A stretch of DNA of 64,000 nt. Origin: Saturnia japonica. Taxonomy: Eukaryota > Arthropoda > Insecta > Lepidoptera > Saturniidae. Under the pieces are notes generated by a model. It ran no database searches and was not told the DNA's origin. It saw only the letters and a program-made list of their open reading frames with translations. Position numbers and translations under genes: made by a program. The DNA lies in assembly GCA_033032175.1 (NCBI GenBank), contig CM065309.1:13826001-13890000 (forward strand), in the 5' to 3' direction. Below are positions 44,511 through 55,587 of the stretch, piece by piece (the first letter of the stretch is position 1; each line of letters opens with the position of its first letter).

Positions 44511-46990
44511 TTTTTAATAATCATATAATATAATATTTTTATTTATTTCAGATTTACATCCATTAATGTTAGTTAACTTAGCCTATGTTAATAAGGACAA
44601 AAACACATTTTACAAATATTTACACACACAAGCAAAATCGGTAATTTGCATAGGTACACACGCTTTTAATTAATTCAGTCCAATGGTGAAGGAACAAACT
44701 ATCCGGTCTATTCGATAATATCTTCTACCACTTCTAGAGCTACCACACAGTCGATTCATCATGGAGCATGCTTTTTTACGAATAATCGCGTAAAAATCTT
44801 CAATGCGCGCCTCAGCAAACATCCCTGATGCGCTACAGTACCGAGGCAGCCCCAACAATGCTCTGAACAAATTATTGTACTGTATGCGCAGAGCATTATA
44901 GGCAAACTGAGTTTAAGTGGTCCAGAGGTTGCTGGTATAGAAGCACTGACAGTAGAATTTTGACACTTTGAATAGCAATATTTTTACGTTTGGTGTACAA
45001 TGGGCAAACTTGCGAACCAGCATATTACCCCTCACCGACAACGCCCTGCGCTTTCTCTTTAAGTCTTTGTCATCTTTCATATTATCCGTAACGTAGTGCC
45101 CGAGATATTTAAACTGCAAAACTCTTACCAAACTGGTGCCGCTAAGACTCACAGATAAGTTACAGGTAATACCGTTTCCGCGAGGATTAAATATCATATA
45201 TTTACTCTTATTAACATTATATTCAAGACCAAACATATTAGCGTAAACTTCACATGTTTTCAGTAATTTCCTGAGACCACTGATCGAAAGACTTAAAATC
45301 ACCATGTCGTCAGCATAACTTATATTATTAACACATACTCCATCGATATAGCAACCGACATGCATGCTACCAAGTCTCACGATCAACTCATTTATGTACA
45401 GATTAAATAAGCTAGGTGATGTTAGGCCCCCCTGTCTTACCCCACATTCAAGCTTATATGCTTCAGAAAGAGTTCCAGCCCATCTGATATGATTAATCTA
45501 ATTGGTATACCAATACTCAAAAACTGATGAAATTTCATTCGGTATTCTTGTGCTCCGTAATTTTTGCCACAAACTTGATATTTGATCATATCAAAAGCAT
45601 TTGATAAGTCCAAGAAACATGCGAACACCGGCGTACTCCTATCTGTGTAATATTTCACAACTTGTTTTAAAGTTAAAATAGCACTTTCAGTAGATAAGCC
45701 AGTCCTGAAACCAAACTGGGTATCCTGAAGATTAACATAATCGTTTAAGTGTGACTTAAGCAGACAATCCAACACCTTTACCATAACAGTTGCCAGTGAT
45801 ATAGGCCTATAATTGCTCAACAAAGATATATCACCAGTCTTATTTTTGATAATTGGTACAACAATAGTTTTCATTACATCTTGAGGAAGATAACCATGCC
45901 CCTATACACAAAGAGAAAAACATGCCTACTACTCTCGGCAAGTGAACTCCAGCATACTGTAGGTGTTCAACACTAAGGCTATCATGGCCAGGAGATTTGC
46001 CTCTGGTCATATTTTTAATTACTCGACAAACTTCTTTAGCTGAGAAACGTACAAGCTTCTCGCTTTGACGGGGGCTACTATTATTAATTTGAAATGTTAT
46101 TTCCTCTGGAGATTCTATTCTAAAATAATTCTTAAAGAGTTCTGCTATGTTTTTTGATTCACTAATTCCCTCAATGCTCACAGGCTGATCAAGTCTTGGA
46201 TATAATTTGTTTGTAAATTTCCAAAACTGCTTAAAATTTTTTGTCGTGTGATGGGAGGCTAATATGTCCATTTTAATCTGGTCTTCATGAAATTGACACC
46301 ACTTCAATTTAGACTTAAATATTTTCCTACTTTCACACATCTGATCATAAACATTTCCAGTTCTCGGTTTACTGTGTAATATTCATATTTCATAGTATGA
46401 CTTGGCCACTCTGTGAGCATCGCGAATATATTTATTCCACCCTACTATAACTTTTTTACGTCTATCAAAATTAGTTTCACAGCACAAGACAGCAGCCTCA
46501 CTTAGTACAGTAACTATATTATTATACATATTATCCAAAATAGTTTTATGCTGTACATCAGTACACATAGCATCACAAGATTTATACATTTCTTCAGGCA
46601 AGTGAATATCCCAGCAATTTTTTATTACATAATTGAGAATAATTTTTTATTTGTTCTGGACGTCGAATACCCCAGATAATTTTGTCCTGAATTATATTAT
46701 GTGGTATTTTTGGTTTTACAATAAGTAAATCTGACACAACTTCTATAGGATAATGATCGGACCAGTATACATTATAAAGAATATCAATGCTCGTAATAGT
46801 TTTAAATGCCGCTTCCGTAGTCAAACAATGATCAAGCCACCGTCTGCAGCCATGCGCATCATAAATATAATTAATTATATCTGTCTCCATAGTATCCTTG
46901 TGAACATTAGAAATAAATAGCGGTATTTTAATATCCGCTACTTTAAATTTATCATCTGGTCCAGATTTAATGCTCATCCATATATTCTTT
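44511..46990 (-). mobile_element. CR1/L2-like LINE, about 2.5 kb, inserted in repeat D
   Basis: A minus-strand LINE lying between the two halves of a family D repeat. It has a T-tract at its 3' end (44506-44516), a 3' region without ORFs to about 44660, RT and endonuclease coding to 46977. It is 5'-truncated within the endonuclease domain and broken by several frame shifts. Confidence 0.72.
44670..46977 (-). pseudogene. LINE endonuclease/reverse transcriptase polyprotein, frame-shifted
   Basis: In order on the minus strand: endonuclease C-terminal part with 'GCRRWLDHCLTTEAAF' and 'YNVYWSDHYPIEVV' (catalytic SDH kept); linker; 'SAKEVCRVIKNMTRGKSPGH' with 'DSLSVEHLQYAGVHLPRVV'; 'LLSNYRPISLATVMVKVLDC'; 'TQFGFRTGLSTESAILTLKQ'; 'ACFLDLSNAFD' (motif A Asp); 'CGVRQGGLTSPSLFNLYINE'; 'NNISYADDMVILSLSISGLR' (catalytic YADD); 'FKYLGHYVTDNMKDDKDLKR'; 'FRALLGLPRYCSASGMFAEA'. 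All RT motifs are present but spread over at least six frames. The pattern fits CR1/L2-group LINEs; the exact clade is uncertain. Confidence 0.85.
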
Positions 46991-46996
46991 GTTTAG

Positions 46997-47150
46997 GTGC
47001 CGACTTGGATGATTATTTTTTTGTTGGATAGGAGATGATACTTCAAAAGTGATTCTATTTTAATTTCATTGGTATTGAACCTACAACTTCAAAGGTACAC
47101 CAGGGAACTTCTCAAAATCATTGAACTTGGTTTTCTTTTTCGTTAACAAT
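46997..47150 (+). repeat. Repeat family D, right piece
   Basis: 'GACTTGGATGATTATTTTTT', 'GATACTTCAAAAGTGATTCT', 'TATTTTAATTTCATTGGTAT' and 'AAAGGTACACCAGGGAACTT' match the second half of the 14055-14310 copy. Confidence 0.6.
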
Positions 47151-47872
47151 TGTCCTGTAAAAACATACCTAATGATATCGCTAAGATATTCATGCTGAAC
47201 GGGATATTATTTAAATGTAAACAAAATAAATTGATATTTATGTTCACTCTACAAGGGTAGACTGATGATTGTTTTGTTTTTATCGAATGTTTAACACACT
47301 AATCTAATATAAAATGTCTATGTAGGAAGCCTGATGTGTTTTTAATAACTTGTTTATACAGGAGTGCTAATTTCCAAATAATTAATGTATAACATCATTA
47401 AGAAAAACAAAGTGTAATTTGTCTATCGTAACATATATTTATCATGACCGAATTATTTAGGGCTTACAATAATAGTCAATTAAATTATACCTCACTTGTT
47501 TTCAGTTACGTGTGCATTAAACCTACTCACAGATGTACCCACACATATAATATGGGTACAGTACAAGGGCTGCAAGCGTTGTGTATGTCATTTTAATACT
47601 ATTAAGTGAGCAATTATTGTATATACTTATATAATATATGCTTTGCTCAATCTCTGTATTGGAGGTCCGAACTGTCCGAAGGTCACGTCGTATCATTTTG
47701 TGTAACTCTCTGTCATGGACTTTTTTATGCGTCCTTATTCTCTGTGTAGTCGTCATTACATGCGTTCCAGAGTCATCTAAAAATGTGTAACAAACTTCTT
47801 CTTTTTCTTAAATGAAGAGGTTTTCCTTCCAAATTGATACGTGTGAGCGGTACAAAAATCTAACAAAAATAA
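47151..47872. other. Non-coding, nothing recognised
   Basis: AT-rich; a 77-codon minus-strand frame at 47523 shows no domain. Confidence 0.4.
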
Positions 47873-48095
47873 CTAGCTGTGCCCGCGGCTTCGCTCACGT
47901 GGTCTACAGAATGCCCGCGCGAATTTCGCTCTTCCGCTTCCGGCTATTTCAATTACCCGGAACAAACAGACATTAAAAAAAATGAAAATGGGTTTTTGTT
48001 ATAGGTATCGTATATACTATCATATGCATTTAGTAAAAAACTGTTATTTTGACATTACAAACAGACACTTCAATTTTATTAATTGTATAGATATA
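47873..48095 (+). repeat. Dispersed repeat family A, short internally deleted copy
   Basis: It starts 'ACTAGCTGTGCCCGCGGCTT' and jumps to the tail 'TTACCCGGAACAAACAGACA', 'TTTGACATTACAAACAGACA' and 'CAATTTTATTAATTGTATAG'. It links the common repeat start to the family A tail, showing that they belong to one family. Confidence 0.7.
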
Positions 48096-50159
48096 CTCGT
48101 TTATACAGGAAAGCACAAATATTTATATATTTTTTTCATAAATTTAATTTCGCATGAGTTGTTTAGTAGGTATGTCCTAAATTTTATTACGATGCCTAAA
48201 AAAATGCACCTTTCCTATGGATTATTATCGGAATACCGTTACTTGTAAGTCTTTAATTAAAGGAAACTGTTGTCAACTTAGTATTATATAGAGTTAGAAT
48301 TACTTACACTAAATTAAATAAAAACTTAAACATAATTTACTTCAATTCAATGAAATATTTATTAAACTAACTAAAATATATATACTAATTATAAAACCAC
48401 TATATATTTAACATAAAAATGTATATAAAAATCATAATATTGTTTGTGTAAGTACACATTTATATTTAAAAATGGAACTCACAATTACACTTCGCGCCAA
48501 ACTTAATGACCGCTGTGAACACAGGCGCGTTAGTTTGCGCAAGAACACAAATTCAGGTACAACTATTACAGATATTTTAATAAATTATATTTAATAACAA
48601 TTATAATTAAGGTAATACTTTATCTACAAGCAACATAACATATTATTATGGTGTTCTAAATATTACTTATTATTTATTTTTGCGCGATTTCGGACACGTC
48701 ACTTCGTTCAGATCGGCCATAAAGTTTGGCACGAGTAATAAATAATTGTGGTAGTGAATAAAGCTTGCGTAAGGTCCGACCATAGAAGCATCACTATCAA
48801 TCATCTTCAAGAGCACCAAGCTAACAGACTTTACGCTTTTTGGCTAGACGTTACCAACACGCCTTGGAAAGCAATGTGACTTGGTTCTCAGGAGTAGATC
48901 TTTATAATAAGTTAACCAAATATTGCAGTGGGCACTTAACAAAAAATGGAATACATGCTCGTTATTTACTTCGATCAAAAAACACAATAATTTGTATCAG
49001 AGATACTCAACTGTAAAAAAAGAAAAAGTATAATTAATTATTGAGATCTAACAAATAATTCATCAGAAAACAATAATTGAATTTTGTAGTAGGTAATTAC
49101 GATTTATTGTAACAATAAATCTTTAGAGCCAAAAAAGTATTTACATTACAAATTTTTAAGCAAAAAACTACTTTAAAAAACAGCAGTAGAAAATCAATGG
49201 TTATTAAATAATATTACTACTCGTGCGCGATAAGTTGAGACTCGCCAGGAATGCAACCCTCCGCTTGCTACCATTGGAACTTCCTCTCAAGCTCTTGTGT
49301 TGTACTGTAGGCAACGCAAATTTTTTTTTTAACATCTTAGTCTCGTACTGGCTTACGGCACGCAATGACGACGCGCTCCGATTTTATAATCTTATTTGAT
49401 ACTGATTCGTTAATAGTTATTAGAGTTACCGCTATATTTTATTGTTATTTTGTGTGATAAGTTTATTGTTATAATGAAGCGTAAAACTTTACATAGTGGA
49501 GAGAGAAATCTAGTGTTCGCATTCTAGTGTGTGAAAACTCAGTTCGCATGCTTGTAATAGCTCAAGTATAATAAATATAAGGCGGCGTTGCTCTGAGTAC
49601 AACACTTGCTCCATTAAAAAAATAGCAGAGACGAAGTCGCTGGTGGAAACTTGTTGTGATATTTTTTTGTACACAGTACAACCATTCGTCTGTGGCGTCA
49701 GCGCCCCCAGGTCTCAACTTATTGCGCACGGGTAGTATGTCTGTATATTTATTTCAATCACTCTTAACGCAGTACGTGAACATGTATATTTTAATTAGAT
49801 TTTTGTGGTCCCACCCGACAAAACCTATTGCCCATCCTAGAATAACTGACAGTTTTCAAGGAATATACCGTATTATTCTTTTCATTATGAAAAAAAAAGT
49901 ATAACTATTTCATCTTCCCCGGAACCCAAATCCAAAAAAAGGTTCGGCTCAAAAATATGAAGATTTTTAATTAGATTACTGAAATTAAAAACTCATAGTG
50001 GCTGATCAGCCGGCTAGTTGCCCTCCACCCCCATCCACTCCTGTGTAATATGGGTACCGAAAAATAAACAAAATTTCTTCGATGAGCTCATTCCCAGTTA
50101 GTTTGTGTCGAGACACGGTCAAGCAATTAAGGAATTATCATTAAAGACTCTGGCTGTTC
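48096..50159. other. Non-coding, nothing gene-like
   Basis: AT-rich with scattered G+C-richer words. No exon, element end or RNA gene could be supported. A purine-poor tract lies near 49320. Confidence 0.35.
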
Positions 50160-50519
50160 ATGATCTACAGTACCATTCCGATTATTAAATACACATACGC
50201 ATGGTCCACTCCTTCCTCCCAGGAGGAGGGGAACGTGCATATGAGTATATATTAGTTAGCTCGAATTCTCATAAGATTAGGGAATTAGTTAGATCGCGAC
50301 TTTTTCGCATTCGCGACGACCGCCCGAGCCGAGGTTCGGCCACTCTGGCACCCTCGTGCGGGTCGTCACAAACTTTCGAGGCTGAGTGCCCTAAGCGCTC
50401 GCCCCCAAGTCCGGTGAAGCTGTAAAAGCCGCAGCGGCTCTGTTTGACGATAGGGCCCCTAAGGCTAACAGTGTAGTCAGTTCTAAAAAAAAAAAAAAAA
50501 AAAAAAAATGATCTACAGT
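50160..50519 (+). mobile_element. 5'-truncated Jockey copy with target-site duplication
   Basis: Element 50172-50507 is the last about 310 bp of the Jockey 3'UTR plus a pure A-tract of about 23. It is flanked by the 12-bp repeat 'ATGATCTACAGT' (50160-50171 and 50508-50519), the target-site duplication. By eye it differs from the full-length element (57220-57535, reversed) at about two positions: GAG for GCG near 50380, and an A/C at the tail start. Open frames across it are read-through of UTR, not genes. Confidence 0.9.
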
Positions 50520-50794
50520 TCAATTGAGATCCATCCATCACACCATCTGCGCGTTTCTTTTGTCTCGGTATGAAGTCGATCCGTTTTTGCAACAAATTAA
50601 CAATAATAATAAATAAGATGTATAATGTATATTGATTTTGGTTCAAACTCCAAATTGTAATTGTAACTCTGGTAGTCTGGCAGATAGTCTATGATAAGGT
50701 TTAGAATTAGTAATATTTCTGCTAAGATGGGCCTAACTTTGGTTTTGATTATAAAAACTTGTATGATTAATAAATAAAGCGTTCTTGATTGGTG

Positions 50795-51050
50795 ATAATA
50801 TTTATTTAATATTCAACATAATACATAAGGGGACACAATTTCACACGGTTATTTAATTCCAAACTAAGCAAAGATTGTATTATGGTAACTAAACAGCTGA
50901 TTATACATACATACACATATAGATATTTAATACTCAGATACACAACTGACATTTATGCTCATCACACAAATGTTAGTAATATGCGAGGTTCAAACCCGCG
51001 ACCTCTTGGCTCAATAGTAAGGCTTACTGCTACTGCGCCACGAGGCCTGT
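50795..51050 (-). mobile_element. tRNA-derived SINE
   Basis: The minus-strand head 'GGCCTCGTGGCGCAGTAGCA' contains an A box (TGGCGCAGTAG). 'GCGGGTTTGAACCTCGC' about 40 bp on contains a B box (GGTTTGAACC). An unrelated body of about 180 bp ends in an AT-rich 'ATATTAAATAAATATTATC' tail. The head is inserted directly against a mariner relic at 51050. Confidence 0.75.
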
Positions 51051-51545
51051 TGTAACTGGAAATGAGAAGTTGGTGCTATACCATAATCTCGTACAAAAAG
51101 GACAATGGCTTTCTTGCGGAGAAGCACGTGTTCCAACACCTCAACGAGGTATTGATAAAGAAGGTCCTTATTTGTTTGGTTTGATTTATCTGGAATCATA
51201 CACTATGGATCGCTGTTCTGACCTTGACAGTGATAACGTATTATGAACAGATTGTGCGAATGAAACAAGAGCTCATAAAAAATACAATCTGTTTTGGTCA
51301 ATGACAAAAAAAGAATCTTTAAAAAATAATGGAGCTTGGACTAGAACTTCTGCTTCGTCCACCGATTCATCAGATCTTGCGCCGTCGGATTAACACCTTT
51401 TCAGATCGTTAGAACGTACATTAAGAAGTGAAAAAATTAACAATGTCGGAGAAGTGAAAACGCACTTGGCAAAAGTTTTTCAATGAAAAATCGAAGGACT
51501 TTTATAAAAAGGGAATCGAACAACTATGTTTACGCTAGCAAAATG
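51050..51545 (+). pseudogene. DD34D mariner transposase fragment
   Basis: The plus-strand frame reads 'GNEKLVLYHNLVQKGQWLSC' and 'GEARVPTPQRGIDKE' (remnant of DEKW..YDN..RKRQWL..GE..), loses the middle, then gives 'SSDLAPSD', a stop, 'HLFRSLERTLRSEKINNVGE' and 'VKTHLAK', and finally 'KDFYKKGIEQLCLR'. Mariner identity is clear from the spacing of these blocks. The first Asp region is altered (DEK to NEK), the second Asp block is lost, and frames shift. The N-terminal half is absent, replaced by the SINE. Confidence 0.78.
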
Positions 51546-54229
51546 TGTTAAAAAGTTATACAATTATTATTTTTATTGTTGTATAAGGTTTCTTTTATAA
51601 CTGAATATTTTTCGCCACTTTTAAAAAGTTTAAATTTTGATTACTTTTTGGTTCCCTTAATAAGTATGGTAAAAATATTTTTATACTCCTAAATGTAAAG
51701 ACACTCTTAAAAGTAAGATAAGCAAAGCCATAAGCATGAGGAGTCAAGTTGAAGGCGTATGAAGTGGCGATGTAATAAAAGAGGATGTAGGTGCGCGCGC
51801 GCCGCCAGTACATAGCTCACGTCCATGTAGAGTGCAGGCGACGCGACGCGCGCGCACCTTCTTACCGCGATATCCGGGCACAGAACCCGCAACCCTAGCG
51901 CCCTCATCTCTCCGCTCTCGATACCGTTACATTGCACTGAACATTTCACAGCACTAGGATAGTGATTGTGCTCTTGACCTTTACTTTCAGAAAAGGATTC
52001 ATCGTCATCAATAATCGATCTTTCTCAGGTGAGGTTAATGATAAAACAGTACTATCTAAAAACACCTTGCGTAGGCTGAATCATGTGACGAAATGGTCGG
52101 TTGAGGAAACATTATAGATCGCGTTTATAAGTAGCAGTGAACAATTCTGAAACAAATTACGATAAAAATTGAATTAATTATTAATGGCCTCCAAACGTCA
52201 TCGTAAAGTTATTTAATATAATCTTCCATTAGCGATTTTAGTATTGATTTTTAAAACAGATCATTATATTAATAATATATTTAAAATATATTAAAATTTT
52301 GTAGCTTACATATTAATAATACAGATAATTAATTATACAGTTTTTGTAAACTTGTAATTCTTCTTATTTATTTATTTCGATGAGTATATATATTCGTAAT
52401 AAAAATAGGCCTTAATATAATTCTTAAACAAACAAATGTCGTGAACTGTTATATATTGTAACTTGTGACTGTATCATAGTGACTTCATGCCATCGCGTGC
52501 CCTTAATGGCTATTAAGGATGGCTATCCTTACTCGAAGACAAATGTACGGTCGATCTAAGGTTAAATAACAGAGATCTAACGATGACAAATTAATAAGAG
52601 TAAACGTATACCAGCGCTTGTAAAACTAAACAACAACGTCGATTGTCGACCTACGCTACGTTAGCAACAATAGATATAGGTAGGAGCCTACTAATACAAG
52701 ACATTAACAATAAACTCCAGGAATTAGCGTTAAACAACGCAGGTATGCAGAATGTGACAATAGCCACTGTGTGCTCGTGTTTCTACACAATATTTGCAAA
52801 TTGCGAATACACGAACATGATAACATTAAAAACGAAGTGAATAGTAGAGAACAAGCATTGAACGCAATAGTGTACTAAGAAAGGAGCTCGGTTTTGAAGC
52901 CAAGGATCCACCAAGGCGTCGCGTCTCGCTAGTGTTAGTATTCCCAGCGCGTATGACGGCGCGGCGCAGAGCGGTGGACGCATGACGTAAGGTCACTACA
53001 GCTAGGCTGCCCACTGAGACGAGATTAACATGCCTCCCTTAGGTGCTTAGATACTATTTCTTGCCATGTAGCTATCATGGGCAATTGTAGAAGACGCGTT
53101 TTTTTTACGAAAGCATTATGATTGGTATCACACATCTCTTACCTTCATACAATGTACATAGATAAAATCGTAGTAACTACATTTTTTTTTATTAACATTC
53201 AATCTTAACTAAAGTTATATGACTATAAAATTCATTTAAGTTCTAGTAGATTTTAAAATAGTACGGTCAATCCATTTCATAAAACACATTAAAACACATT
53301 AGTAACCTGTAGGTATAATAATTCAATTTGAAGATTCACATTTAAATTCCATTTACTTTTATAATTTAAATAAAATAATTTAAAGTTACAATAATATTAT
53401 TATTATTTCACATGCGTATACAAATTCTATTAATGCTTTGATACCTAAGTAATAAAAAATAATTTACTTATAATTAGTTATAAGTAGCATGGTAGTTGTG
53501 AGTATACCTATAGGATGATTAATGAATATACACTTTAAATTTTAAATTATCAAAATAAAACAATTATTTACTATTGCGCTTGTAATAGAACTTTTATTAT
53601 TGATTTATGATATAGCATAAAACTTAATCGTACCTATACTAATAATATTAATTTGCTACGAAAATAGTTTAAGACTTAGTTCATAACAAGCATTATTAGA
53701 ACTTAGAAGTAGATATAATTATTGCCTTTAGCTCTAATAGTTCCAATTAATAACCTTCGGATATAAGACGATACCATAAAATGGCAAACTTGGACTAAAT
53801 AAGAATTTATACTAATACTGACTTCTTTCTGGGACTTCGTCTGCGTGGATTTCAGAATTGGTCTTTATCGGTATAAAAAGTATCCTATGTGTTTTTAAAA
53901 TTGTATACAAATCCGTTCCGCCTTTTTTCCGTGATTGAGTAACAAACATCTAAACGTACAAAATTTCACATTAATAATATTTGTTATAGTACGATAGCTA
54001 TACTTTACGAGTTTGGAAGTAGGCGGTAATCTCTAGAACAGTAGTTTTGAAATTTCAGAATCAGATCAGTAGATCCGTTTCTGGAAATTGCTTTCATCAA
54101 GGAGGAACTTTACGCGTACGAAGTCATGAGTTGATGATAGTATGATTATTATTCGCATTATCTGTTTTCAATAGTTAACTTCGCAGAAATGTGCAATAAT
54201 TTATATTCATTTTTTTCTTTAATTTAAGA
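51546..54229. other. Non-coding with two GC-rich islands
   Basis: Mostly AT-rich. A GC-rich patch at 51785-51950 contains 'GTGCGCGCGCGCCGCCAGTA' and 'GCGACGCGACGCGCGCGCAC'. A second at 52905-53000 has 'CGCGTATGACGGCGCGGCGC'. Neither carries an exon I can support; they could be decayed GC-rich elements or regulatory DNA of a gene outside the window. Confidence 0.35.
53870..53995 (+). repeat. Dispersed-repeat 3' tail
   Basis: 'ACAAATCCGTTCCGCCTTTT', 'CCGTGATTGAGTAACAAACA' and 'TCACATTAATAATATTTGTT' form the same type of tail as at 541-620. Confidence 0.5.
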
Positions 54230-54785
54230 ACTCAGCTCTTGTCGGTGGAGCAATTGCCACTATTCCCTTGTAAAATAGGGACGTGGAATGTGAGAACTTT
54301 GTTAATGCTGGAAAAATTAGAGGAACTTAAATTGGAAATGGATAGATTAAATAGGATTGAGTGAGCTACTATGGGAGGGTAGTGGAGATTATGGGAGGGA
54401 TGATTACAGAATTATATGCTGAGGGAAAAAACAGGGAGCTAATGGTACCGCAATAGTTCAAACAACTCATGTGGTGCAGAAGTAGATAATAAAATGCATT
54501 ACAGTGAGCGGATTACAGCCATAAAACTAAAATCGAAACCTACGGATGTCGTTATTTTTCAGGTATATACACTGGTAGTCACGGAGACAATGAAATTGAA
54601 GATATGTACAATAACATAGACTCAATTTTAGGTACGGTCAAAGAAAATAACAATGTAATTGTAATGGGCGATTTTAATCCAGTAGTGGGCGAGAGGTCAG
54701 AAAATAACATAATCAGGAAATTTGGCTTAGGACAAAAAAATAGTAGAGGGGATAGATTAGTACAATTTATATTCATATTATAATA
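54230..54785 (+). pseudogene. RTE-like LINE endonuclease fragment
   Basis: The plus strand reads 'KIGTWNVRTLLMLEKLEELK' and 'LEMDRLNRIE', then stops and shifts, 'SERITAIKLKSKPTDVVIFQ', 'VIVMGDFNPVVGERSENNII' and 'KFGLGQKNSRGDRLVQF'. The TWNVRTL start, MGDFN block (catalytic Asp and Asn) and NSRGDRL.QF block are typical of the N-terminal endonuclease of RTE-type LINEs. It breaks off at about 54785 where another element begins. The 'S.H' end of the domain and all of the RT are missing. Confidence 0.8.
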
Positions 54786-54801
54786 GTACATTATGGTACA
54801 A

Positions 54802-55587
54802 GTGTGTAATGTTGGTGATTACCGCTGAGGCGCCATTGAGACCCGAGCCGTTTGGTGAGGGTCTTAAGAGAGCCGAGGACGGTAATCACCAATACACACG
54901 TGTATCATACGACGTTTTTCAACACACTTGTGAAGAAAATAATAATTAAAAATCATTTTTCCTTGGAGTTTTCAGGTAGTAAACTTTGCATAACGTTAAG
55001 GGCTTCACATCTTATATCGGGCGGTGTACAACATAAATCATTTTCTTCATAACTAGTACTTGTAGACATTTTAATTAATAAATAACTAAAGTTTCAACAG
55101 TGACAACGAGTTGTCAATTTTTTTTCGCTATGGCGGGAAAAATTAATCAGTTTGCGCGCGCATCTAACAATGGCGATCGGCCATAGACTAAAAGAATGAG
55201 GTTTCTTTTTTATTGGCTTTCCGCAGATAGCGTTTTAGCAACGTATAAAATGGGGAATTTAAAGTTTTCTTTATTACAGAGAAAACAAAAGTTATATTTG
55301 AGTGAAAGTTTTATTTATTAAACACGTACAAGTTGAAATTATCTATTTAAATACGAAGTTGTATGAAATGAGCAAGCAATAGGTACATTAATTTATTTGT
55401 TCTATTGATCATTATCTTTTTTGTATCGAAACTTTTTTAAGAACAAAGCAACTCGACCAATAAAAAAAAAACTGTATAACTCACTTGTGAATAATATCAA
55501 TGAAAAAGTCACAGTTTGATTACAGGTGTCATTATGTGCCTAATTGCGGTGATATTAGAGCCACTTTATGAGCAAGTGTGTTGAAAA
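54802..55587. mobile_element. Non-autonomous element with nested inverted repeats
   Basis: The left end forms a hairpin: 54802-54824 ('GTGTGTAATGTTGGTGATTA') against 54890-54909 ('CGGTAATCACCAATACACAC'). Just inside, 'TTTTCAACACACTTG' (54916-54930) is perfectly inverted at 55573-55587 ('CAAGTGTGTTGAAAA'). The body has no transposase. It interrupts the RTE endonuclease fragment. I recall similar sequences as dispersed repeats in moths, but cannot name the family. Confidence 0.6.

Noticed and set aside
50201..50646. Open frames of 74 and 125 codons over the truncated Jockey copy, and the same frames at 57150-57505
   Set aside because: The identical frames occur in the Jockey 3'UTR; they are untranslated transposon sequence, not host genes.
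50985..51050. A tRNA gene
   Set aside because: A and B boxes are present but the acceptor and anticodon stems do not pair well, and the sequence continues into a SINE body with an AT-rich tail.
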